From the NCBI RefSeq assembly GCF_009727055.1, contig NC_052350.1:23375233-23439232 (forward strand): a stretch of 64,000 nucleotides of DNA, in the 5' to 3' direction. How positions within the stretch are numbered: position 1 is the first letter of the stretch; every line of letters begins with the position of its first letter. This stretch comes from Benincasa hispida. Lineage: Eukaryota > Streptophyta > Magnoliopsida > Cucurbitales > Cucurbitaceae. A program made the position numbers and the translations under genes. The notes under the pieces were generated by a model. It worked only from the letters and a program-made list of their open reading frames with translations, ran no database searches and had not been told where the DNA came from. This document shows, in pieces, positions 33,231-42,180 of the stretch.

Positions 33231-33599
33231 TTATTGTTAGTTCTGCACTTTCTTGCACGTGAGAGGCATGGGTCATTTATATCTGCTTCTGGAAAGTATT
33301 GATACTTTGAAAAGTCTGGAATTGTTTGTCATGTATCATTTTGAAGGGAATATTTTGAAGGGTACGCTTGTCCTTTAATGGTTAAACCAATTTATTTAAG
33401 GAATATCGCTGTGTCGACGACTATGATCGCAATGGACCATAAAATCTTGTTTTGTTCATGTGAAGATACCATCCAATCAATTTTTTTTTTTTTACTCTCT
33501 CGTTCGTGTATATCCTGTCTGGTCCTTTATTTGTTATTATATAGAACAGCATAACATTCGTCCTACCTTAAATATATCCAGTCGGACGTTAATCTTCGT

Positions 33600-33624
33600 N
33601 NNNNNNNNNNNNNNNNNNNNNNNN
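33600..33624. other. Assembly gap, 25 N
   Basis: Twenty-five N separate foreign DNA (left) from Gypsy integrase (right). The true gap length is unknown. The gap matters because it is the only evidence for the right edge of the foreign insert. Confidence 0.99.
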
Positions 33625-34120
33625 GCACATGCTATTGCCTCTACTCACTTGGAGACATAATCGACGACCAATAAAATATAGTGCTTATTATGCGAAGGAG
33701 GGAATGACCCTATGAAATCAATCCCCCATACGTCGAATAATTCCAACTCCAAGATAGTGTTCATTGGCATTACGTTCTTCCATGAAATGTTGCCTGTGCG
33801 TTGACACCGATCACATTTTATTGCATAGTCAGCCGCATCCTTGAATAATGAAGGCCAAAAGAATCCACTTTGCAAAAATTTGGCTGCAGTGCGTGGCCCT
33901 CCAAAGTGCCCACCATATGGTGAGTCGTGGCATTGTGACAATATGCATTGTTGAGCAGCATTTGGTACTCATAATCGAATGATTTGGTCTGCACCTCTTT
34001 TATACAAATTTTGCTCATCCCAATAATAATGTTTGCATTAATGCTTGAGCTTCTTCTATTGATGGTAGGTTTAATCTTCAGGAAATTGTTCACAAATCGA
34101 ATAATTAACGATGTCTGCAT
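33625..34120 (-). pseudogene. Gypsy G1 integrase, N-terminal part
   Basis: Minus strand, in two frames: 'CHDSPYGGHFGGPRTAAKFLQ' and 'IKCDRCQRTGNIS' form the H2C2 zinc-binding domain with linker; 'VWGIDFIGSFPPS' begins the catalytic core and holds the first catalytic aspartate. 'LLVVDYVSK' is followed by a stop where tryptophan is expected, then 'VEAIACA', ending at the gap. It joins the piece at 29575-30225. Confidence 0.88.
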
Positions 34121-34148
34121 ACCAGGACAATTCTTCTATGTGGAACAA

Positions 34149-34574
34149 CTACTCATCTGGGAACACGACACTCACCTTAGATTCATTGCGATCAACCTCG
34201 GGATCTTTCAGTCTGGACAAGTGATCTGCAACTTGATTCTCTATCCCCTTCCGATCAATTATCTCGATATCAAATTTTTTAAGGAGGAGAATCCATCTGA
34301 TCAAACTTGGCTTTGCGTCCTTCTTTGTCATTAAATATTTGATTGCCGAGTGATCAGTGTGAATGAGTACCTTGGTTCCCAATAGATATGCCCTGAATTT
34401 CTCCAACGCAAAAATCACAGCCAAGAGTTCTTTCTCTGTGGTGGTATAATTTATCTGAGCAGGGTTTAAAGCTTTACTCGCATATGCGATGGGATGCAAA
34501 ATTGTTTTCTTCTTTTGCGCTAAGGCTGCCCCCATCGCATACCCACTTGCATCGCACATGATTTCAAATGGCAT
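34149..34574 (-). pseudogene. Gypsy G1 RNase H domain
   Basis: A 141-codon clean frame with '[14 protein letters not shown]' (catalytic aspartate), '[21 protein letters not shown]' (catalytic glutamate) and '[11 protein letters not shown]' (catalytic aspartate), ending '[10 protein letters not shown]'. It degrades the RNA strand during reverse transcription. A frameshift near 34575-34620 separates it from the reverse transcriptase, so it is no longer part of a fused polyprotein. Confidence 0.93.
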
Positions 34575-34621
34575 TTTTCAATTCGGCGCAATTAATACGG
34601 GCACGGTAGTCAGCGCATCTT

Positions 34622-35672
34622 TTAAAACTTTGAATGCATTGAGGCAGTTGTTGTCAAACTCAAATTTTCTGTCGCCTCTAACAACGCACTCAGTGGTAGT
34701 GCAATCTTAGAAAAGTCCTTGACAAATCGTCTATAGAATCCAGCATGCCCCAAGAAGCTTCGCATAACCTTCTTGCTGGTTGGAGGTGGAAGTTTTTCAA
34801 TTGCTTCAATCTTTGCTTTGTCCACCTTCAACTCATCCCGGGAGACTTTATGTCCCAACACTATACCCTCCTTGACCATGAAATGACATTTTTCCCAGTT
34901 GAGCACCAGGTTCGTCTCTTCACATCTCTTCAGAATTCTCTCTAAGTTGGCTAGACAGACTTATAAGTGTTCCCATAAATGGAGAAGTCATCCATAAATA
35001 TTTCCACTGAGTCCTCGAGATAATCTGAAAAGATCACCATCATGCACTTTTGGAACGTGCTCGGCGCATTGCAGAGGCCAAACGGCATGCGGCGAAAAGC
35101 GAATGTCTCATATGGGTAGGTGAATGTGGTCTTGTCTTGATCTCCAGGAGCTATCATGATTTCATTGTATCTGGCATACCCATCCAACAAGTAGTAAAAA
35201 TCATTCTCTGCTAGTCTGTCTAGCATTTGATCGATGAATGGCAGAGGGAAGTGATCTTTCTTTGTGGCCGCATTCAACTAGTGGTAGTCCATGCATATGC
35301 GTCATTCAGTGATGGTCTTTTGTGGTATTAATTCATTGTTCTCATTTGGGACTACCGTCATTCCGCCTTTCTTCGGCACATATTGCACAGGGCTGACCCA
35401 CGTGCTATCTGCTATGGGATAGATAATGCCTGCATCCAGCCACTTGATAATCTCCTTTTTGACGACCTTCTTCATCGCAGGATTAAGTCTGCATTGATTT
35501 TCAATTGTTGCCTTGTGGTCGTCCTCAAGAAGAATGTGGTGCATGCAGTACGGAGGCTAATTCCTCTGATGTCAGCGAGCGTCCAGCCAATTGCTCGCAC
35601 ATGTTTCTTGAGAATGCTCATCAATGCATTCTCTTGATCTTCGTCTAGTGTAGAGGAAATTATCACTGACAA
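34622..35672 (-). pseudogene. Gypsy G1 reverse transcriptase
   Basis: Minus strand pieces: 'WVSPVQYVPKKGGMTV' (35335-35400), 'DHFPLPFIDQMLDRLA' and 'YARYNEIMIAPGDQDKTTF' (35110-35270), 'MPFGLCNAPSTFQ' and the active site 'IFMDDFSIYG' (34970-35080), then the thumb region 'GHKVSRDELKVDKAKIEAI' and 'RSFLGHAGFYRRF' (34740-34870). The catalytic aspartate pair is intact, but frame breaks (about 34920-34950 and 35278-35302) make it non-functional as one protein. Confidence 0.92.
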
Positions 35673-36395
35673 CTTCTCATTCTACCCCAGAAATGCGAAT
35701 ATTCAAATGGGTTGGTAGGGTCTTCAGTTCAAGTGTTGGTGGTTCCATCAGGGAAGGTTGCGTTGTTTTTCTTTCTTCTTTTGGCTCTTCTTCTTGTGTT
35801 GCGATCATTTCTTCTTCTTTGTGTGTTTTTGCTACAATCGCATTGCAGACAGCTACGGATGCGTTGGCATCCTCTTCTTCACACTCTTCATCAAACTTTT
35901 CTTCTTCAATTAAATTCAGGTCATCATCAGAATCTTGCAGATCTTCTTCATCCGGAAATTTCATGGCATGAATTATATTAAATTTGAGCTTCTGTCCGTT
36001 TATACTCAAAGTGATTTCTCTCTTGTGCACATCAATTTAGGCATGACCCATTGATAGAAAAGGTCGGCCCAAAATGATGGGCACATCTTTGTCGGCCTCA
36101 TAGTCTAGAATGATGAAGTCAGCTGGCAAAATAAATTTATCAATCGTGATCAACACATCCTTCAAGGGCTTGCCCAATATAGAGTCCTTCTATGGAGCAA
36201 GAATATTGAAGCCCAGGATCGCTCATCTTCCGGTGGGATAATAGATTTGGAACTTTGCATTAATGCCACCGTGGAAAATTTTCTAGCGCCTCTCTTCTTA
36301 GTTACCATATCCTTCAGAAACTTGGCATAGGCAGGCATTTCCTCAATCGCTTCACTGAAAGAAATGTTAACATGTAATTGCTTTAGCATAGATAA
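35673..36395 (-). pseudogene. Gypsy G1 protease region, catalytic core missing
   Basis: Readable parts are 'AYAKFLKDMVTKKR' (about 36300), the second half of the protease ('[31 protein letters not shown]', 36060-36140) and an acidic linker (35800-35930, 'EEEKFDEECEEED'). The expected catalytic 'DLGAS' stretch between them is not found; the sequence jumps from 'IIPPEDERSW' to 'KDVLI'. A TAG stop follows 'SMGHA'. The deletion alone would abolish polyprotein processing. Confidence 0.8.
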
Positions 36396-37900
36396 GAAGC
36401 GTTGGTACTATACCTCTTCGTTTTTCTTCTTCCTTAGCCTCTGAGAGAAAGGTGGTAACTGAACTTTCACGGTTCTCATTTCATTTGACTTTGAGGTCAA
36501 TGCAACCTCAGGTTCTACTGCTTCATTTTCTCTTTCTTCTTCTTGCGTTACTGCAATCTCAGGCTCGGTTGCTATGGAAGTTGTTCTACTCTGCTCCTTC
36601 TTTTCTCCCTCCACGGTCTTTCCATTGCGCAATGTCACAACCTGACATTCCTCTTTACCTGATCCCTCTGGCTTGCTTGATTGCTCAGTTGACCGTTGTT
36701 GCATTGGAAGAATCCTGGTGGCCCTTCTTTTTGCGCCACAGATTGAAAATTTTGTTGTTGATTCTTCCAGGAAAAATTTGGGGTGGTTTCTCCACCCGGG
36801 GTTGTAAGTGTTTGAAAAGGAATTATTCTTTACAAAATATATAGACTGTGGATTTTGTGGGCAATCTTCCATTGCATGCCCATCACCGCAAATCACACAC
36901 CTTGCGATGTTTTGACTTATTGCATTGATTTGCTACCTTGCGGTGTTGGGTTGCTGATCGCCATTCCTTGGATCAAATTCATCATTGCGGTCATTTGGTT
37001 TTGTAATGAAACAATGACACCGTTATTTGCGTTAGAATCTTTAAGTCTCAATCTCTGGTCACTCTCTCTCCAATCTTCATGGTTCTTGAAAATGCGGTCT
37101 AAGATATTCTTCGCCTCATCGTATGTTTTGTCGAGTAGACCACCAGTAGTTGCCGTATTGGCAGCGGTCTGCGAAATGAGATTCAAACCATGATAGAAAA
37201 TCTCCATTTAAAAGCAGTCTTGTAACCCATTATGTGGACAATCCCGGACCAACTTTTTAAACCTCGCCCAAGCATCGCTGAGCGATTCGTCCATGTCTTG
37301 TTCAAAATTTGTGATAAGCTTCCTTTCGTCTTGCATTCTCGGTAGGCGAAAAATACTTCTTCATAAATTTCTCCACTACCTGCTCCCAAGAAGTGATCTC
37401 TCCCGGTTCGAGAGAATATGCCCATTTCCTAGGCTGATCACAGAGAGAAAACGGGAACAACGTTAGTTGAACTTCTTCAGCAGAGATGTTTGGGAACACA
37501 AAATTATTGTAGATTTCAATAAAACTTCGGAGGTGAGCGTGCGGATCCTCGCCACGCCTTCCTTCAAATTGACCTGCAGTCTGGATCATCTGCAGCATCA
37601 CCAGTTTCATTTCGAATCTGCTTCCATCAAAGGCAGGCCTCATGATTCCCGAAGAGAAATCAAAGAGGTTTGGCAATGCATAGTCCCTAATGGGCCTATT
37701 GCGATCGTTTTCCAATAGAGTCGGATTCGCCATGACATTGTTATTGTTTGGTGCTTCATTTCCAGGCTGCTTCGACATCTCTTCTTTGTTTGATTGTGGT
37801 TGCTGTTGGCGGTCTCTTAGTCTTCTTCGAAACGTTCTCTCAATCTTCGGGTCGTAGTTTGCCAGAGATTGAGAGTTCTGCAAAGAAATCACAAAAATTA
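36396..37900 (-). pseudogene. Gypsy G1 gag
   Basis: Starts near 37892 with 'NSQSLANYDPKIERTFRRRL'. Conserved core: 'IRDYALPNLFDFSSGI', 'EDPHAHLRSFIEIYNNFVFPNISAEEVQLTLFPFSL', 'KWAYSLEPGEITSWEQVVEKFMKKYFSP' (37330-37690). It continues after a frameshift near 37310 as 'DESLSDAWARFKKLVRDCPHNG', then 'NLISQTAANTATTGG'. Zinc knuckle 'CGDGHAMEDCPQNP' (36840-36895) and 'YNPGWRNHPKF' follow. At least three frame breaks. The G2 gag at 63305 is a near relative with a longer intact frame. Confidence 0.92.
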
Positions 37901-37925
37901 CCGTTAACAGACTACCTTGCCGAAG

Positions 37926-37943
37926 TCCCCGGCAACGGCGCCA
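37926..37943 (-). promoter_or_regulatory. Primer binding site of Gypsy G1, tRNA-Asp type
   Basis: Minus strand TGGCGCCGTTGCCGGGGA, a few bases from the LTR end at 37950, fits the 3' end of plant tRNA-Asp with one mismatch. It confirms minus orientation and the 5' LTR boundary. The equivalent site in G2 is TGGCACCGTTGGCAGGGA. Confidence 0.85.
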
Positions 37944-37949
37944 AAAACT

Positions 37950-40900
37950 CGATGCTTGGTATTATGTGGTGGAAATATGGATGATATGCGTTGATGGATT
38001 TGCATTGTGCACTTTAGTTTCCCCAGCGGAATTCAAGTGTAAATTCCTCTGAGTTTCCTAGTAAGTCTAGGATCGAACACAGAGACTTGTGAAAATAGAT
38101 TGCGTTGATAATTTTGATGAAAAATTTGCGGTAACTTGGTAAATAAATGAAGTATTTGGTTTGTTGTTTGCGTTGATGAAAAATAAATAAATAAATGCGG
38201 CGGATTTGAGAAACGAAAGTTGTGTTAATAGATGCAATGAGTATGCGATGAACGGGTTGAGAAGATCTTTAGCTGGCGTTACTCGGGAATGCGTCAGACT
38301 ATGCGATCATGTTACTACCATGCACAGTAAGTCGTTTTCCAATGCAAATACGATGCTCCTAAGTCTAGGATGCATGTGTTGAATGCAAAATGTCCATAGA
38401 GCTCATCCCTAAGTCTCTACTCTTGTCCTATGCGTTGATGCAAGATGCATGAAAGCAAGGTGACCACATATAATCATATCCTATCTCTAGGATGAATGTG
38501 ATACGTTAACAAATAGTGCTCATTCCTAAGCGTCTATCTCTTGTTTATGCGTTCTAATCTGGTTCTTCCAAACCTCGATTCTAACCTAACCTTCCCAAGT
38601 CTAGATCTTGTCCTTAGATTACCCTCCCGAGTATCTCTAATGGATGAATGAAGCATACATAAAAAAGATAATCGCAAAGAATGAAGATTCCCTAGTTGTG
38701 CTATGACACGCAAATTTTAAGTCTTTATCATCATACAAACTCATGTCCCCGTTACCAGTTCCTCAGCAACGACGCTATAAACTTGACACGCAAATTTTTA
38801 AGTCTTTATCATCATACAAGCTCATGTCCCCGCTATAAACTTGTAACGCATGTGATGACATATAAATGAATAAAATTAATCTTCTTATGTCATACAACGC
38901 ATGGATGATTGCGATGATATGCGATACTACTTCTAGATATGCGTTATTAATGAATGTTCTTGTAATATGTTGTGCGTTATCACAAGTTTCCTTCCATTGA
39001 AACCAAGTATAATTTCACCGCAAGTTTCTCGGTGTGATCCGAGGTCGAACACAGGGATTGTTTTAGGTTAGTTGCGTTATATTTGTGGTATATGCGACCA
39101 GGGGTTTTTCAATTTAATAAAAGTTTGGTTTGTACATGCGATAAAGTAAATTGTGCAGTAAAGTAAAGATAAGCGATAAAAATGCGATAATAAAGTAAAT
39201 TACGATGAAAGTAAAGTGCGATAAAATAAACCTAAGCTATGATGATACAAGATACAGGTTAGATGATACAAGATACCGAGGTTGAGACTGACTGTGAAGA
39301 ATATACAAAGATCATGTTATGTGGTGGCAAGCCTTATGTGCGAAACAGAAAGAGAAAGGATAATTAATATAAACAGCGCAAGTTTCTTAATAGCATTAAA
39401 GATATAAGTACGGTTCCGCTTTCCCTTGGGGTACACCTCTTGGTGATCGGCCGCGTTTCCCACATCTCTGTGGTGAAACAGGGACGAACGTAGTGAACAT
39501 AGGTTTGCTTCCATCTCTGGAAGTACTTCTTGCTTTAGCTAAAGCATTCTTCTAACCTTCTCTCGACAGATTAGAATGACATCTTCACTTCTGCTCCCAC
39601 GGGTGAAGATGTGGTCTAGCATGCTTTAGCTAAACATCTTTATTTCTTTAGCACAGATTAAGTTACTTGTTTAATTCATATTAATCACCAAGGGATTAAG
39701 AAAATATCGTGGAGAAAGCGATTAATGGAGGAACGAAAATAAACAGAAATGTGGAAATGAAAGTGATCATGACATTTAATTATAAAATCAAGCGTCTGAT
39801 ACATGGTTGTGAATGATTTAGACTAAGAAGATGAAATACAATTGATGAATAAGAGTTAGAAACAGATACAGAAGAGTGTCAATGTCTTGACACCGATCTG
39901 GATGGAGAGATTACTTGCCAGCGTAGATGGAGTGAATGGAAGGATGAACTTCCCTCTCAGGCTTGCTCAACCGGTAGAGATGATCTAGGTACATAGCTTC
40001 ACGGCGGGGATTTGGAATGATTCGCCCTGAGACTCACCTCTCGACCTTGTTTCTTTTCTTCCCGAATTTTCTCCGATCAGCACTCAAATCAGCCTCCCTC
40101 TCAATAGCCTCGTATCAATTATCCCCCATATCAAGTATATTTTTTCAGTGAATTCTTTGAGGGTATTTATAGATGAAAGCTTTGATTCTCTGACTTGTGG
40201 TCCCCACTTTATTGTTATAGAAATTCCGTTCAGTCCGTCGAAAATGCACAACGGTTAGTTGTACACGTGTCAGAATCTTCCGTGATTGCGCTGCTCATTT
40301 GCATCTTCGATCATGTGCCCGCATGCAGTGTTATTTTTATTATCGCATGCAGTTGAAGTTTAGCTCTGGATCGATTGTCGCATGCGCCATCATTGTGTTG
40401 ATCGTCTATTCATTCCTAAATGATGGGCGCAATGCAATGTAGATACATTAATCTTTCTCTCTTGAGCCATAAGCGCATACAATGAATTGATTTCCTGCAA
40501 AATAGACTTAAAATATTCTTTTCTACCATCGCAATGATGTTAGTGGGTGTATCGATGACAATTTATAAATATTGTATTTCTTAGCCAATTTCCATACAAT
40601 TGACGCAACTTTACTCTCTTTTGGCCGCAATATCTAAATAAAGTAGTATAAATAACTTTATTTAGCTACAAGTTATCATGCTAGCTAAATACTTTTCAAC
40701 CCATTCAATTGATTTAGCTACTCATGCGTGAATCACAGAGAATGAACAGATATAGAGAAAGAAATTTCATTCTTATAAATGAGTTGAGTACAAAATGCCA
40801 ATGGAAGTTTAAGGTAGAGAGCCTGGTAGCAATTCCTTGCTGACCGAGGCTTTTTACACTGGAATCTCTATTTTGATATCAAGATATTCCCGCTTCCGCA

Positions 40901-41602
40901 GGCGTCGGCCCTCTCTCTGTCTTTGAAGCTTCCGGCGCTCTCCCAAGCTTACCGGAACGATCTATCGGCACAACTTTCTCCCTCGTGTCCGCTTTAAGAT
41001 GAAAGAAAACTAAAAACGAAGACGTGCGAACTGGAACAAAAGATTGTAAAATTGGTGAACCCCTTCTCTGAAGAATGCACTTGGTATTTATAGAGCATCC
41101 ATGGTGAAAGGCGGCTTCTCTCTTCCGGTTTGTATAGATGGGACAGCTTTAATTCCTGCTTGACGCACCGAATAAATATCACCATAAAGCTAAATGTACT
41201 TTGTGACCGTTATTGACTGTCATCTTAATTTGGATTCGATTGTCATCAGTTTTCTGTCTCATCTCCCTTAATTGGCCTTTCACCCAAATGCGGCCACCAT
41301 GTTGCGCTGACCAAGTTGTGGTGATCCTTCTCGGACGGATGTTTGCGAGCACGATCAACGCAAAGCCTTCTGATGAAGTTGCGCTCGACCAATGAATTCT
41401 TATGATCGCAATCTTTACATTACGTTAACGAATATTCTGCACAAAAATACAAAAAATCAATAGTTCTAATGCACTGAACACATGCGGCCGCAATATTATA
41501 GAATTTATGCTTAATGGATGCAATTAATCATATTTCATCAACGCAATCCAACACTGTTTAAGAACTTAGTACTATGATAATGTGCATTTCTATCCGTTAT
41601 CA
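37950..41602 (-). repeat. 5' LTR of Gypsy G1 (interrupted)
   Basis: Runs from CGATGCTTGG (TGATGCTTGG in the mate) to CCGTTATCA. Without the insertion at 38704-40678 and one 5-bp duplication it is about 1673 bp, matching the 1669-bp mate. Differences from the mate are mostly transitions. TATA-like box at 41083-41095. Confidence 0.92.
38704..40678 (-). mobile_element. Deletion-derived LTR element (LTR, primer site, LTR tail)
   Basis: Ends TGACACGCAA and AAGTTATCA, with perfect target duplication TGCTA (38699-38703, 40679-40683). On the minus strand there is one nearly full LTR (40678 down to about 38786), then a primer-site-like stretch AGCGTCGTTGCTGAGGAAC (about 38755-38780), then a 49-bp second copy of the LTR end (38704-38752). 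All coding sequence and most of the second LTR are lost; the junction lies at repeated CTCATGTCCCCG. A TATA-like box (minus CTATAAATACC, about 40163-40175) is present. No coding potential. Confidence 0.85.
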
Positions 41603-42180
41603 GTCAAGCATCGATGAGGCCAGTCAGGTTAGCATTATTCTGAAATCTTTACCAGATAGCTTTCTTTATTTCTATAGCAATGTTGTTCTAAACATGTTCT
41701 CAATATGAAGATCCACTTCAACGTGGCTGAGATGAATGGGTCAAGTATTGATGAGGTCGGTCAGGTTAGCATTATTCTGAAATCTTCACCAAATAGTTTT
41801 CTTCATTTCTGTAGCAATGTTGTTCTGAACGGGATTGACTACAACCTTACTACTCTACTCAACAAGCTGCAAACTTTCTAATCCTTGCTGAAAATCAAGG
41901 AGAAGAAGGGTGAAGCAAATGTTGCTTCATCATCTAAAAAGTTCCACACAGGTTTGATCTCTGGAACTAAGTCTACACCTTCTTCCTTCGGCACCAGAAA
42001 GTTGAAGAAAAAGAAGGGTGGTAAGGGGAAGGCTCCCGCTAACCCACGAACTGCTGCTCCAAGGGGTAGACAACTAGTAAGGATTGACAAGGAAAAATGT
42101 TTCCATTGCAACCAGAACGGGCACTAGAAGAGGAACTGCCCAGATAATTAGTAGAGAAGAAGAAGGTCAAACAAGGTAAA
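41603..42180 (+). pseudogene. Copia A1 gag, 3' part with zinc knuckle
   Basis: Gag resumes after the Gypsy (duplicated GTCAA at 41603-41607). A 137-bp unit is repeated: 26418-26471 plus 41608-41690 form unit 1 and 41691-41827 unit 2; 137 is not a multiple of three, so the duplication breaks the frame. 'GIDYNLTTLLNKLQTF' is followed by a stop, then 'SLLKIKEKKGEANVASSS', a basic tail and the zinc knuckle 'KCFHCNQNGH', stop, 'KRNCP' (42096-42145). Confidence 0.9.

Larger units (their letters stand above)
30226..33599. other. Foreign DNA splitting the Gypsy integrase
   Basis: Integrase sequence stops near 30225 and resumes at 33625 with only about 15-20 residues missing from the protein. The 3.4 kb between is unrelated to Gypsy. 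It includes pieces of a SWIB/Plus3 host gene on the plus strand (31640-33230), an unidentified 102-codon frame on the minus strand (30394-30702), an LTR- or UTR-like stretch with AATAAAG (31130-31370), a poly-T/poly-G tract (32963-33013), and ends at a 25-N gap. Origin could be a transposon carrying gene fragments, or a scaffolding error at the gap. Confidence 0.7.
26472..41602 (-). mobile_element. Ty3/Gypsy element G1, minus orientation
   Basis: LTRs at 26472-28140 (3') and 37950-41602 (5', itself interrupted), with target duplication GTCAA at 26467-26471 and 41603-41607. The order on the minus strand is gag, protease, reverse transcriptase, RNase H, integrase, the Ty3/Gypsy order. The primer site matches tRNA-Asp; gag has a zinc knuckle followed by 'YNPGWRNHP', so a non-chromoviral (Athila/Tat-like) lineage is likely, though not proven. 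It sits in the gag of Copia A1. About 3.4 kb of foreign DNA splits the integrase. No chromodomain was seen. Confidence 0.93.

Noticed and set aside
30220..33599. Helitron as carrier of the captured gene fragment
   Set aside because: No TC start or hairpin plus CTRR end with A/T target was found at either edge; the right edge is hidden by the gap.
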